Shown here: piece by piece, positions 17,427 to 27,320 of the stretch
Layout: each line of letters begins with the position of its first letter
How positions within the stretch are numbered: position 1 is the stretch's first letter
From: JABHGY01 sp964525185
Lineage (GTDB): Bacteria; Fidelibacterota; Marinisomatia; Marinisomatales; UBA1611
Length of the DNA stretch: 45,358 nt
Direction: 5' to 3'
Assembly: GCA_964525185.1 (NCBI GenBank)
Contig: CAZGFQ010000016.1
Span: forward strand, 1-45,358
Program-made: the position numbers and the translations under genes
Notes under the pieces: generated by a model
Seen by the model: only the letters and a program-made list of their open reading frames with translations
Databases searched by the model: none
Told to the model about the DNA's origin: nothing

Positions 17427-19269
17427 AAATAAATCAACCTTTAGCCGACTTATGGGATTTGTATCTCATCATTGGATTGCACTATTCTTTTCTACGATTG
17501 CATCTTTGTTATTTGTACTTATGAATAGTTTATCCGTGTGGCTAACGGCATCATTGATAAATAGTATTTTATCTGATTTTTATGAACTTGCTACCCAACA
17601 GGCAAAGTGGGGTGAACAACTTGATTCATTATCCTTTAATGAAAAATTAAAATATTGGACAAATATTGCCATTTTAAGAGAAACACCTGCAGAATCCCTC
17701 AAAGTTTTATGCTTAACTCTTTTAGGTGTTTTCTTTAGTAAAAATGTATTTCTCTATTTGAAAAAAGTGCTTTTATCCATTGTGCAATTACGTCTCATAA
17801 CCGAATTAAGAAGTGCAATATTTTCTCATATTCATACCATGTCGCTTGGGTTTTTCCATCGAAAAAAGACAGGGGAAATAACATCAATTATCATAAATGA
17901 TGTAAACAATATGCAGGCGGCTTTTTCAACAAGTTTTCAAAAACTATTAGTGGAACCTTTTAATATAATTACATTCATTGGGCTAATGGCTATAATTAGT
18001 CTGAAACTTACCTTAATGTCCATTCTTGTTCTTCCATTGGCAGGTATAACCATTGTGGCTATTGGAAGAAGTATTCGTAGAAAATCAAGACGAGTATCAA
18101 AACAAAATGCGGGAATCATGAATATCCTTACTGAAACATTATCGTCTGTTCGGGTGGTTAAATCTTTTTCTATGGAAAAAAAGGAATCAGAACGATTTGA
18201 TAATGAAAGTGAACACTTTTTTAAACTCATGTTTCGCCGGGCAAAGCTCATGCACTTTTCGCCATCTATCACGGAAACAATTGGTGTTTCAATCGGAGTA
18301 ACTCTTTTATGGATTGGCGGAATGGATGTAATTCAATATCAATCTATCACATCAGAAGATTTTATACGATTTATTTTATTACTCTTTTCCATATTGGCTC
18401 CAATTAAATCACTCACAAGTGTAAATGTACAAATACAATCAGGTTTAGCTTCAGCGGAACGTGTTTTTGAAATTTTAGATTTAGAACAAGACGTTATAGA
18501 AAAGGATGATGCAATACCACTTCAGTCCTTCAATGAATCAATAACTTTGAAAAATGTATCATTTAAGTATGAAAATGAATCTGCTCTTGTATTAAATAAT
18601 ATTTCCTTTACCATAAATCGCGGAAACATCGTTGCGTTGGTCGGGCCAAGTGGTGCTGGAAAATCTACCATTGCGGATTTAATTCCACGATTTTATGATA
18701 TTGATGATGGAATGATTACCATTGATACCCATCCATTAGATACAGTTCAAATAAAATCATTAAGAAATCTCATGGGTATTGTATCACAAGAAACCATTCT
18801 GTTTAATGATACGATTAGAAATAATATTTCCTATGGGATGGATATAAAGAATGAAACAGACATTATTTCAGCTGCAAAAGCAGCTAATGCTTGGGAATTT
18901 ATTGAATCTCTCCCGCGTCAATTAGATACTAATATTGGCGAAAAAGGAGCAAAACTTTCCGGCGGACAAAGGCAACGAATCGCTATTGCTAGAGCTTTAT
19001 TAGCCAATCCACCTATTTTAATTTTAGATGAAGCAACATCGTCGCTAGATACAGAGTCCGAAAAATTGGTTCAAGAAGCATTAGAAACATTAATGAAAGA
19101 TAGAACAGTGCTCGTGATTGCACACCGGCTTTCTACGATTGTTAATGCAGATAACATTATTGTTCTTGAAAATGGGAAAGTCATTGAAAATGGATCTCAT
19201 ACCGAACTGATTGGGCATAATGGCTTATATAAAAAGCTTCATGATATACAGTTTAATGAATCGAAATAA
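17419..19269 (+). CDS. ABC exporter, fused membrane and ATPase domains (MsbA-like)
   Basis: 616 residues. A type IV (exporter) transmembrane domain with about six helices spans residues 1-325, including a long cytoplasmic loop 1 insertion at about 50-85. The ATPase domain has Walker A GPSGAGKST at about 408-416, a Q-loop (Val-Ser-Gln-Glu), the signature LSGGQRQR at about 513, Walker B ILILDEATSSLD near 533, and the H-loop IAHRLS near 566. Homodimers of this class flip lipids (MsbA) or export peptides and drugs. A lipid A flippase role is possible in this Gram-negative context but not shown. It follows the GNAT gene with an 8-bp overlap. Confidence 0.92.
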   Translation: MNKNKSTFSRLMGFVSHHWIALFFSTIASLLFVLMNSLSVWLTASLINSILSDFYELATQQAKWGEQLDSLSFNEKLKYWTNIAILRETPAESLKVLCLTLLGVFFSKNVFLYLKKVLLSIVQLRLITELRSAIFSHIHTMSLGFFHRKKTGEITSIIINDVNNMQAAFSTSFQKLLVEPFNIITFIGLMAIISLKLTLMSILVLPLAGITIVAIGRSIRRKSRRVSKQNAGIMNILTETLSSVRVVKSFSMEKKESERFDNESEHFFKLMFRRAKLMHFSPSITETIGVSIGVTLLWIGGMDVIQYQSITSEDFIRFILLLFSILAPIKSLTSVNVQIQSGLASAERVFEILDLEQDVIEKDDAIPLQSFNESITLKNVSFKYENESALVLNNISFTINRGNIVALVGPSGAGKSTIADLIPRFYDIDDGMITIDTHPLDTVQIKSLRNLMGIVSQETILFNDTIRNNISYGMDIKNETDIISAAKAANAWEFIESLPRQLDTNIGEKGAKLSGGQRQRIAIARALLANPPILILDEATSSLDTESEKLVQEALETLMKDRTVLVIAHRLSTIVNADNIIVLENGKVIENGSHTELIGHNGLYKKLHDIQFNESK

Positions 19270-19283
19270 CTTGGAACTCCATA

Positions 19284-19961
19284 TTGATTAATACAAAAAG
19301 ATGGTCATTCCTCTTTGATTTTGATAGTACCATTATTCAATCAGAAAGTCTTGATAAACTGGCTGAAGAAGCATTAGGCAACTCACTAGACAAAAAAGAA
19401 ATACTAACCAAGATTGAATTAATCACAAAAGAAGGTATGAATGGGACTATTCCTTTTGACGAATCATTAGCCGCTCGCCTTAAATTATTTGGGGCGACTA
19501 AATCAATGGTTGAAGTTGTAGGGCAGTCATTAATGAATGATATTTCACCAACCTTTTTTGAAAATCGCTCCTGGATTGAAAAAATGTCGTCTCAGATTTA
19601 TGTTGTGTCAGGTGGGTTTAAAGAAATGATGTTCCCAGTTTGTCTCTCACTTGGGATTAAGAAAAACCACATTTATGGTAATGATTTTATCTACGATAAA
19701 GATGGGAATGTTATGGGTGTTGATTCAAATAATTTCTTATCAAAATCAAGAGGGAAAGTAAATGTGGTTCAGTCTATGAATTTAGAAGGGGAAATAGCTA
19801 TTTTGGGTGATGGTATGACAGATTATGAGATTGGCGTCAATTGTCCAAATGCTACATTTTTTGCTTATACTGAGAATGCATCTCGCCATCAAGTAATTAA
19901 AAAAGCATCTCACGTGATAAAAAAGTTTGATGATTTTGTAAATTATTTCCAGATAAGTTAG
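19284..19961 (+). CDS. serB: HAD phosphatase, phosphoserine phosphatase (SerB)-like
   Basis: 225 residues, apparently starting at TTG 19284; no ATG or GTG lies in frame before the catalytic motif. All four HAD motifs are visible: FDFDSTI with nucleophile Asp12 and Asp14, VSGGF with the motif II Ser, KSRGK with the motif III Lys, and ILGDGMTD with Asp176 and Asp180. The spacing matches SerB, which hydrolyses O-phosphoserine to serine as the last step of serine synthesis. Lacking the N-terminal ACT domains of longer SerB forms is normal. It lies 14 bp after the ABC exporter gene. A related HAD function cannot be excluded. Confidence 0.8.
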   Translation: MINTKRWSFLFDFDSTIIQSESLDKLAEEALGNSLDKKEILTKIELITKEGMNGTIPFDESLAARLKLFGATKSMVEVVGQSLMNDISPTFFENRSWIEKMSSQIYVVSGGFKEMMFPVCLSLGIKKNHIYGNDFIYDKDGNVMGVDSNNFLSKSRGKVNVVQSMNLEGEIAILGDGMTDYEIGVNCPNATFFAYTENASRHQVIKKASHVIKKFDDFVNYFQIS

Positions 19962-20103
19962 TCTTTTATATACAACTAAGCTAAATTTCAAACTGTAGAA
20001 TTGGACTATTTTGATGATTATATTATACGACACAAGTCCGAACTGGATCCTTCCAAATAGCTCATACGAGCATCTATTAATCAATAAATAAAAGGGGAAA
20101 ATA

Positions 20104-21375
20104 ATGTCATTACTCAAAAATACATTAAGTCAAAAAATACCGGATTGGCGTTACGATGCAAAGAAACTGATTGAAGATAAAGGAAATGAAGTGATTGGTG
20201 AAGTCACTTTAGCACAAGTATATGGTGGAATGCGTGGAATTAAAGGTCTTGTTTGTGATACATCATCCGTTTCACCTGATACGGGATTAATTATTCGAGG
20301 GAAACCATTACTTGACATTACAGATATACTCCCTGAAGAAGTATTTCATCTCCTTTTAACTGGTGATTTACCCAATGATAATCAGCTAAAAGATATACAA
20401 AACCAATTGAAAGAGCATGAAGAAGTACCCGAATATGTTTGGGATGTGTTAAAAGCAATGCCAAAAGATTCTCATCCAATGGCTATGTTTAATACTGCAA
20501 TACTTGTTATGGAAAAGGAATCCATTTTCCATCAACAGTATGATAAAGGGTTGAAGAAAAACCAATATTGGGAAGCCATATTAGACGATGGAATTCGTTT
20601 AGTAGCTAAACTTCCAAATATAGGTGCTGGTATTTATCGTATGCGTTTTGATAAAGGTGAACGTATTGCACCCGAACCATCTTTAGATTGGGGTGCCAAT
20701 TTTGGACATATGCTTGGGCTACCTGATCCGGATGGAAATTTGAAAAAACTCATGCAACTTTATTTAATGCTCCATAGTGATCATGAAGGTGGAAATGTTT
20801 CAGCATTCAGTGCCTTAACTGTTGCTTCTGCATTATCAGATCCTTATTATGCGGTTTCAGCGGGGCTAAATGGGCTAGCCGGTCCACTTCATGGATTAGC
20901 GAATCAAGAATGTTTACATTTTGTTCTTGATATTAAAGATCATTTTGGTGGTTCTCCATCCGTTAAAGATTTAAAAGAATTTTGTTGGGACCGTTTACAT
21001 GATGGACGAGTTATTCCAGGATATGGACATGCTGTTTTACGATGCCCTGACCCACGATATACTGCATTTATGGAATTCGGGAAAACTCACATCCAAGATG
21101 ATGACGTTTTTGATATTGTTAAAAACTTGTTTGATGTTGTTCCACCCGTTTTGAAAGAACAAGGAAAAGCAAAAAACCCTTGGCCAAATGTTGATGCCGC
21201 TTCAGGAGCATTATTATATCATTATGGTTTAAAGGAATTCAGTTTTTATACTGTTTTATTCAGTATATCACGGGCAATGGGTATGGTTTCACAAATGGTT
21301 GTGAATCGTGCATTAGGCATACCAATTACGCGTCCAAAGTCTGTAACGATTGATTGGTTAAAAGACCACTCTTAA
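20104..21375 (+). CDS. gltA: Citrate synthase (type I, eukaryote-like)
   Basis: 423 residues with a clear Shine-Dalgarno (AAGGGG) upstream. Catalytic residues are in place: His263 in PLHGLANQE, His309 in GYGHAVLRCPDPR, and Asp364 in NVDAASG. The N-terminus (IPDWRYDAKKLIEDKG, then the GEVTLAQVYGGMRG motif) and the CPDPRY segment resemble the mitochondrial-type citrate synthases rather than the hexameric E. coli GltA. It condenses acetyl-CoA and oxaloacetate to citrate at the TCA cycle entry. A 142-bp leader upstream may hold its own promoter, and a strong terminator follows, so it is probably monocistronic. Confidence 0.95.
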   Translation: MSLLKNTLSQKIPDWRYDAKKLIEDKGNEVIGEVTLAQVYGGMRGIKGLVCDTSSVSPDTGLIIRGKPLLDITDILPEEVFHLLLTGDLPNDNQLKDIQNQLKEHEEVPEYVWDVLKAMPKDSHPMAMFNTAILVMEKESIFHQQYDKGLKKNQYWEAILDDGIRLVAKLPNIGAGIYRMRFDKGERIAPEPSLDWGANFGHMLGLPDPDGNLKKLMQLYLMLHSDHEGGNVSAFSALTVASALSDPYYAVSAGLNGLAGPLHGLANQECLHFVLDIKDHFGGSPSVKDLKEFCWDRLHDGRVIPGYGHAVLRCPDPRYTAFMEFGKTHIQDDDVFDIVKNLFDVVPPVLKEQGKAKNPWPNVDAASGALLYHYGLKEFSFYTVLFSISRAMGMVSQMVVNRALGIPITRPKSVTIDWLKDHS

Positions 21376-21395
21376 GCGTTTAACCAAGAACCACA

Positions 21396-21427
21396 AAAAA
21401 GCCTTCGTTTCTACGAAGGCTTTTTTA
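21396..21427 (+). terminator. Rho-independent terminator after citrate synthase
   Basis: A GC-rich stem GCCTTCGT (21401-21408) pairs with ACGAAGGC (21413-21420). It is flanked by A6 on the left and T7 on the right, so it can work on both strands. It begins 20 bp after the gltA stop. Confidence 0.93.
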
Positions 21428-21509
21428 TTTAATGGCACTATTCTTTATAAGGGATTTTTCTAGTACATTCGTTTTTATATTATTGGGGAACAAAAACATA
21501 AATCTTATT

Positions 21510-23756
21510 ATGAATAAAAAAATAACAATTCTTTTATCAGTCCTACTTCTACAAACTATTTGGGGCGAACCTTACCATCAAGTACGCGTATTTGATACAT
21601 CACATAATGCTATTCATGCATTTAATGAGATGGATATCCCAACAGATCATGTTTTAATTAAACAAAATGTATTTATTGATTTAACCGTTACAGAAAGCCA
21701 ACTGGTGCAATTAGACCAAGCAGGTTTTATTTTTGAAATATTACAAAGAGATTTATCAACATATTTTCAGGAGCGATCCGTTTCAAGTCCTGAAAGGGAA
21801 TTTCCGCTTGGCTCCTTATTAGGAAATTATTCGTGGGATGAATTAAACGTGAGGATGGATGAGCTTCAGGCGATGTATCCCAATCTCATATCTGAACGTC
21901 ATATCCTTGGATCATCAATTGAAGGAAGAGATATATGGGCAGTTAAAGTATCGGATAACCCAAATGAGGATGAGATTGAACCAGAAGTATTGTATACGGG
22001 GCTTACTCATGCTCGAGAACCTGTAAGTATGATGAATCTATTTTACTTTATTCAACTATTATGTGAAAATTATGGCACAGACCCAGAATTAACCTTTTTA
22101 GTGAATGAACGTGAAATGTGGTTTTTACCCGTTATAAATCCTGATGGGTATGTTTACAATGAAGAAGTAGAACCCAGTGGTGGGGGAATGCATCGAAAAA
22201 ATAGAAGAGAAGAATCATCAAATTGTAATAATAATTACGAACAAGGTGTTGACCTTAATCGAAATTATGGATTCAATTGGGGGGCGAATAATACAGGATC
22301 TTCCCCAAACCCGTGTAGTTCTGTTTATCGCGGAACAGAAGCTTTTTCGGAGCCAGAAACACAAGCGGTTCGAGATTTTATATCAAGCCGATCTTTTAAA
22401 GATGTATTGCATTATCATACATATTCAAATGTATTAATTCATTCATTCGGGGATGCCTCATTACCACCGGAACCAGACTTATCTACTCTACGAGAAATTG
22501 GAGAAGAAATGACTCGATACAATGGATATCCAGTAGGAACAGGATATGAATTGATAGGCTATACGGTAAATGGGGATGCGGTCGATTGGACTTTTGGTGA
22601 TCAAGGAATAATATCGTATACACCAGAAGTGGGTTCCTATTCTGATTATTTCTGGCCATCTGAAGATAGAGTTATTCCGTTATGTGAAGCTCAAGTTCAT
22701 CCTAACAAAATATTTGCTTTAGTTGCAGGGTCTGATTTTATTGTTTATGATGCAATGGTTTCAAATGAGCAACCTGCCCCCGGTGATACAATTGATTTTT
22801 CTATTGTTATTCAAAATCGAGGACTATCAGATTCAAATGGGCCAGTAACACTATCTGTCGAACCACTGAATGCCCAATCATATATTTTAAATGATGGGTC
22901 CGAAATTATGTCACTTCCGGCAAGAACAACGTCACTTTGGTCCACTCAGTTAATTGCATCGGAATTAACGCTTAATGGGTCGGACGTTGGTTTCATTATA
23001 ACGATGGAAGATAATAACAGTTTTTTACGGTCTGACACTATTAGACAAACTGTAGGAAGTCCAATGGTAGTATTTCTGGATTCATTTGAAGCGGGCATGA
23101 ATCAATGGTCTTCAGAGTCATGGGGATTATCTACTGAATCAGCAACAGGAAATTATTCTGTTACAGATAGTCCGGAAGGAAACTATAGCGCAAGTGTTGA
23201 AAGTGTAATAACATTTACAGGAACACCCAATTTGGCAAATATTGTTCGACCATTTATTACTTTCCAAGCAAAATGGGCCATAGAAGATAATTGGGATTTT
23301 GTGCGATTTCAGGGATATACTGTTGAAGATGGTTGGGTAAGTTTATCCGGGGATTATACTGTATTGGGAAATGGACAAAGCGCTCAACCAGCAGGAGAAG
23401 CAGGTTATGATGGTTCACAAGTTAACTGGATTACAGAACGAATTGATTTAGATCAACTGGGTGGACATACTCCAATTAGTTTTCGGTTTATTCTTACCAG
23501 TGATAACTATGTAGAAGAAGATGGATTTTATTTTGATAATTTTACTATTTCCGGGTTTAGTTCAGAAACAATTGGAAATCTTGTCCCTGATTTATCTATT
23601 GATATTTATGATTTACTATTATTAGCAAAGTTAATTATGGATAATCACGAAGATCCAACACCCTATCAATTATCTGTCGGAGATTTAAATGGAAATGGTT
23701 CATTAGACATTTCTGATCTTACACTTCTTATTTCAATGATTATGGAGATGGAATGA
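21510..23756 (+). CDS. Exported M14 zinc carboxypeptidase with dockerin-like C-terminus
   Basis: 748 residues from ATG 21510, which starts a signal peptide (Asn-Lys-Lys, a Leu-rich core, then Trp-Gly-Glu); an earlier in-frame start at 21432 lies close to the terminator and lacks this form. An N-terminal propeptide-like region is followed by the peptidase domain. Zinc ligands His167 and Glu170 lie in THAREP and His303 in HYHTYS; NPDGY and LNRNYGFNWG bind substrate; the catalytic base is Glu373 in TPEVGS. Next come Ig-like/CARDB-type strands and a jelly-roll-like segment with DGFYFDNFTISG. The last 55 residues hold two Asp-rich repeats (including DLNGNGSLDISDLTLL) typical of type I dockerins. 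The stop overlaps the next protease gene by 4 bp. Confidence 0.9.
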   Translation: MNKKITILLSVLLLQTIWGEPYHQVRVFDTSHNAIHAFNEMDIPTDHVLIKQNVFIDLTVTESQLVQLDQAGFIFEILQRDLSTYFQERSVSSPEREFPLGSLLGNYSWDELNVRMDELQAMYPNLISERHILGSSIEGRDIWAVKVSDNPNEDEIEPEVLYTGLTHAREPVSMMNLFYFIQLLCENYGTDPELTFLVNEREMWFLPVINPDGYVYNEEVEPSGGGMHRKNRREESSNCNNNYEQGVDLNRNYGFNWGANNTGSSPNPCSSVYRGTEAFSEPETQAVRDFISSRSFKDVLHYHTYSNVLIHSFGDASLPPEPDLSTLREIGEEMTRYNGYPVGTGYELIGYTVNGDAVDWTFGDQGIISYTPEVGSYSDYFWPSEDRVIPLCEAQVHPNKIFALVAGSDFIVYDAMVSNEQPAPGDTIDFSIVIQNRGLSDSNGPVTLSVEPLNAQSYILNDGSEIMSLPARTTSLWSTQLIASELTLNGSDVGFIITMEDNNSFLRSDTIRQTVGSPMVVFLDSFEAGMNQWSSESWGLSTESATGNYSVTDSPEGNYSASVESVITFTGTPNLANIVRPFITFQAKWAIEDNWDFVRFQGYTVEDGWVSLSGDYTVLGNGQSAQPAGEAGYDGSQVNWITERIDLDQLGGHTPISFRFILTSDNYVEEDGFYFDNFTISGFSSETIGNLVPDLSIDIYDLLLLAKLIMDNHEDPTPYQLSVGDLNGNGSLDISDLTLLISMIMEME

Positions 23757-25408
23757 AAAAAGGAATATTCTTATTACTAATATCAATAAGTCTTGGTAGT
23801 GACTTAAACGTATCTCGTTTTACTCCTGGCTTGAGGGAAAATGGTCTTATTAAAACATGGGTTTACTTTCAAGATAAAGATGGATCATCTCAAATAGAAT
23901 TAGATAATAGAAGGAAAAATAATCGTTCACATTTAGGATTATCATCAGAAACGACTATTTATGATTTAGATATTTCGCCTCATTACATTCAACAACTGGA
24001 TGAGTTAGGAATACAGATTAAAAACCACAGTCGGTGGCTAAATGCAGTTTCGGTGTTGGTGAGCCCAAATCAATTAGCCATTTTAAACGAGCTTACTTTT
24101 GTAAAGAAACTGGATCCAGTATATCAACTTCACAGAATAAAGCCAATTCTTAATGGCGAAATATCCAGGCCTATTACGAATCGTGATGGTGAATTAGACT
24201 ATGGCTATGCCCAAGATCAAATTGAACAAATAAATGTGCATACTGCGCATGAGAATGGATATTTTGGACAAGGGGTACGCATACTTGTTATGGACACAGG
24301 TTTTGATTTAAGCCATTCTGTGTTCGATTCTCTTATTCTGATAGCGGAACACGATTTTATTAATGATGATGATTTTACCGGAAATGAAACAGATGATGAA
24401 AATTATTATAATCAAGATTTTCATGGTACAGCTGTTTTGTCTGTCATGGCTGCCAATCAGCCTGGTTCTTTGATTGGACCTGCTTTTAAATCAGAATATT
24501 TATTAGCTAAAACAGAAATGGTTGAGCAAGAAATCCAAGGTGAAGAAGATAATTATGTAGCAGGTCTAGAATGGGGAGAAGAAAATGGAGCACAGGTAGT
24601 GTCCACATCTCTAGGGTATCTTGATTGGTATACATATGAAGATTTAGATGGGAATACAGCTGTTACTACAAATGCTATCGACATTGCAGTAGGATTAGGT
24701 TTAACATGCGTAACTGCTGCCGGTAACGAAGGAAATTCATCTTGGTATTATATAATTGCACCTGCTGATGCAGATTCTGTCATATCCGTTGGCGCTGTTA
24801 ATGTGAATGATGTATTGGCCACATTTAGTTCTCATGGCCCAACGTATGATGGTCGTATTAAACCAGAAGTATGTGCACGTGGCGTATCCACGTGGGGAAT
24901 TGATCCGGGAACAGATGGGTTTCGAACATTAAATGGTACTTCGTTAGCGACACCACTTGTAGGAGGGGCTGTGGCGGTCATAAAAAGTGCTCAGCCTAGT
25001 TGGGCACCTATGACTCTTCGATCGGCATTATTAATGTCTGCTGATCACCATTCAAATCCAGACAATAGTTATGGATATGGGATCATTGATACTTGGGGAA
25101 CAATCAATTTCCCAATTTCATCTTTGGAAGAACCGGGACATACGGATGTGTATAACCTTATTTCAACATTTCCCAATCCATTTAATCCAATGACGACAAT
25201 CAAATTCTCTGTGGAAGGACATCAGCATATTTCTATCCATGTTTTTGATATTACTGGTCGTATAATAGATAATTTAGTTGACGAAATAATACAATCGGGA
25301 CATCATGAAATTCAGTGGGATGCATCTAAGCAATCTAGCGGCATTTATGTCGTTCGATTACAATCAGGGAAGTCTACAAGTACACATAAAATCCTATATT
25401 TGAAATAG
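23753..25408 (+). CDS. Exported subtilisin-like serine protease (S8) with T9SS sorting domain
   Basis: 551 residues: a signal peptide, an inhibitor-I9-like propeptide region (about 30-130), then the S8 domain. The catalytic triad is visible: Asp181 in VMDTGFD, His224 in FHGTAV and Ser397 in NGTSLATP, with the oxyanion Asn325 in AAGNEG. The last 80 residues form a T9SS type A sorting domain (FPNPFNPMTTIKF, ... GIYVVRLQSG, ending Leu-Tyr-Leu-Lys), which sends the protein across the outer membrane. A GGAG Shine-Dalgarno lies inside the end of the M14 gene, and the genes overlap by ATGA. The pair probably degrades extracellular protein together, endo- plus exo-acting (inference). Confidence 0.94.
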   Translation: MKKGIFLLLISISLGSDLNVSRFTPGLRENGLIKTWVYFQDKDGSSQIELDNRRKNNRSHLGLSSETTIYDLDISPHYIQQLDELGIQIKNHSRWLNAVSVLVSPNQLAILNELTFVKKLDPVYQLHRIKPILNGEISRPITNRDGELDYGYAQDQIEQINVHTAHENGYFGQGVRILVMDTGFDLSHSVFDSLILIAEHDFINDDDFTGNETDDENYYNQDFHGTAVLSVMAANQPGSLIGPAFKSEYLLAKTEMVEQEIQGEEDNYVAGLEWGEENGAQVVSTSLGYLDWYTYEDLDGNTAVTTNAIDIAVGLGLTCVTAAGNEGNSSWYYIIAPADADSVISVGAVNVNDVLATFSSHGPTYDGRIKPEVCARGVSTWGIDPGTDGFRTLNGTSLATPLVGGAVAVIKSAQPSWAPMTLRSALLMSADHHSNPDNSYGYGIIDTWGTINFPISSLEEPGHTDVYNLISTFPNPFNPMTTIKFSVEGHQHISIHVFDITGRIIDNLVDEIIQSGHHEIQWDASKQSSGIYVVRLQSGKSTSTHKILYLK

Positions 25409-25479
25409 AGGATATGAACGATTTATCTTGCTCTATAATCTAAAGCGGGTATAAAATATCCCTCGCCCAAAAACTGGTC

Positions 25480-27264
25480 ATGATAAAAATAACTTTAAAA
25501 ACGATTTTACAAGCCATCCTTATCTTTGGATTAGGGATTGCACTTGCTAATAATGTACTGGATAAAAAAACCTTTTTGGATTTAGATATTCAAGAAGGCC
25601 AAGGTTCATTATTATTATCATGGACGGTTCCAGATACGATGGTAGTTTCGGAAATAAGATTATTTACTAAAACATCTTACAATGAAAACTTTTCAGACTA
25701 TACAATAATAGCCCCTACAAAAAGATTTTTTTTAGACACATTATGTACTGAAGGGGAACGATATTTTTATTATTTAGAAGTATATGATATGTTTGGACGA
25801 TTGGCCACAAGTGATATAAACCATGCAACATTTGGAACCTGTTTACAAAAAGAATCCGCTGTGTTTTTTGAAGAAAGTAATCCAAGTGACATGGAATCCC
25901 TTTTTAAACTAAAACAATTACGAATGATTCATAGCCTAATTCCAGGCATTCAATCCAATATTATTTCATCTTTGGTTGATTTATTTTATAAAGAAAATCT
26001 AAGTCGTTTCGCATGGGTTGAGAATTTGTCATTAAATGAATTGTCAAATCTTGAAAAAAACTTTTCAACCATTCATCATTTTTTTAATGATTTTCATTTT
26101 GCAGATTCTATTCATATTTACAAAGAGTATTATCAAAATCAATTTTTATTATTTGATAAAGATTGGAATGTTTTAGAAGATATAATTGAATTAAAAATGA
26201 TGAATAATTTGAATTATTTAAATGACCAGTTTTCTAATAATTTAGATTTTCTCCATTCCGTAGACCCCATACGGATTTTCCATAAGAAATCTGTCGAACT
26301 AAACCAATCTGTATCATTACTTATCATTCGCGAGCATGATATATCTTGGGAAGATTTATTTTTATTAAATGGCGATACATATATAGATATTGCCAAACCT
26401 GAACTTTCTACTCCTTATCAAAGGATTGAAATGGTTATTCCAGTTGAATGGAATTCTGTAACACTTGTCCATCGCGGTGAATGGATTCAGAATGTCCAAT
26501 TTATGCCAGAAGTAGATCACATGTCCATTTCATTAAATAATGGATATTTTGTCTCAGATGATAGCCAAATTATGAAAGCTGAAATACCACAGCCAGCTAG
26601 CATTATAAATGAGATACATTTTGCGAACGAATTACTACAATTTGAAATGATGAGCCAAACCAATCAATTTGAATCATACTCATTATGGCATAATGATAAT
26701 ATTATATTTGAATGGTCTCCACCATTATCAACTGAACCCATTTATACAGATACATCAATCACTTTATATAATAAAGATTCGATCGATATCCAATGGGTTC
26801 GGTGGCATATACAATCTGGACAAGATGATTGGAATAATATTGAATGGATTCCATTAAATACAATTCATGAAACTCATTTAGCTAAATCTCCTGATGGTGG
26901 CCGATGGGAAGAAACACAAGAATTCACGTTAGGTAAAAGCAATTCTGCCGAAGCATTGTTTGAAAGTGAATCACTCATACCTGACATATTTGTTTTGTAC
27001 CAAAATTATCCTAATCCATTTAATTCAGAAACACGTATATCATTCGACTTGTTGGAAAATGCTACAGTTTCATTATTTATTTTTGATGCAAATGGACGCA
27101 TTATTGATCAATTTGTTGAAAGTGAATTCCTACAATCGGGTGCCTATAATTTTTCGTGGAATGCTACTGGACATCCAACAGGTATTTACTTCTTTACGAT
27201 TCAAACAATGGTAAATGGATTGGCTCCAGTTACTTTTAGTCGTAAAATGATTTACTTAAAATAA
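25480..27264 (+). CDS. T9SS-sorted exported protein of unknown function
   Basis: 594 residues with an N-terminal signal-like hydrophobic segment. Residues about 35-125 resemble a fibronectin-III-like domain (Leu-Leu-Leu-Ser-Trp-Thr-Val-Pro, later a Tyr-Phe-Tyr-Tyr-Leu-Glu-Val strand). A helical middle, about 140-260, is rich in Asn, Phe and His, and is followed by an unrecognised beta-rich part. The final 80 residues are a T9SS type A sorting domain with YPNPFNSETRISF and ending Met-Ile-Tyr-Leu-Lys. I do not recognise the middle; no catalytic motif is evident. It follows the two exported proteases with a 71-bp gap and may be a surface or secreted partner. Confidence 0.85.
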   Translation: MIKITLKTILQAILIFGLGIALANNVLDKKTFLDLDIQEGQGSLLLSWTVPDTMVVSEIRLFTKTSYNENFSDYTIIAPTKRFFLDTLCTEGERYFYYLEVYDMFGRLATSDINHATFGTCLQKESAVFFEESNPSDMESLFKLKQLRMIHSLIPGIQSNIISSLVDLFYKENLSRFAWVENLSLNELSNLEKNFSTIHHFFNDFHFADSIHIYKEYYQNQFLLFDKDWNVLEDIIELKMMNNLNYLNDQFSNNLDFLHSVDPIRIFHKKSVELNQSVSLLIIREHDISWEDLFLLNGDTYIDIAKPELSTPYQRIEMVIPVEWNSVTLVHRGEWIQNVQFMPEVDHMSISLNNGYFVSDDSQIMKAEIPQPASIINEIHFANELLQFEMMSQTNQFESYSLWHNDNIIFEWSPPLSTEPIYTDTSITLYNKDSIDIQWVRWHIQSGQDDWNNIEWIPLNTIHETHLAKSPDGGRWEETQEFTLGKSNSAEALFESESLIPDIFVLYQNYPNPFNSETRISFDLLENATVSLFIFDANGRIIDQFVESEFLQSGAYNFSWNATGHPTGIYFFTIQTMVNGLAPVTFSRKMIYLK

Positions 27265-27320
27265 AATTTTCTCTTTTTATTTTCTTCCTATGGGATAAAC
27301 CATAACTTTAGCCACTGGAT

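Noticed and set aside
17937..18272. Minus-strand 111-residue ORF inside the ABC exporter
   Set aside because: Opposite a strongly supported gene, low plausibility as protein.
20001..20028. TTGGAC ... TTATAC as a promoter for citrate synthase
   Set aside because: Spacing and -10 match are mediocre; AT-rich DNA gives many such pairs, so it is not listed as a feature.
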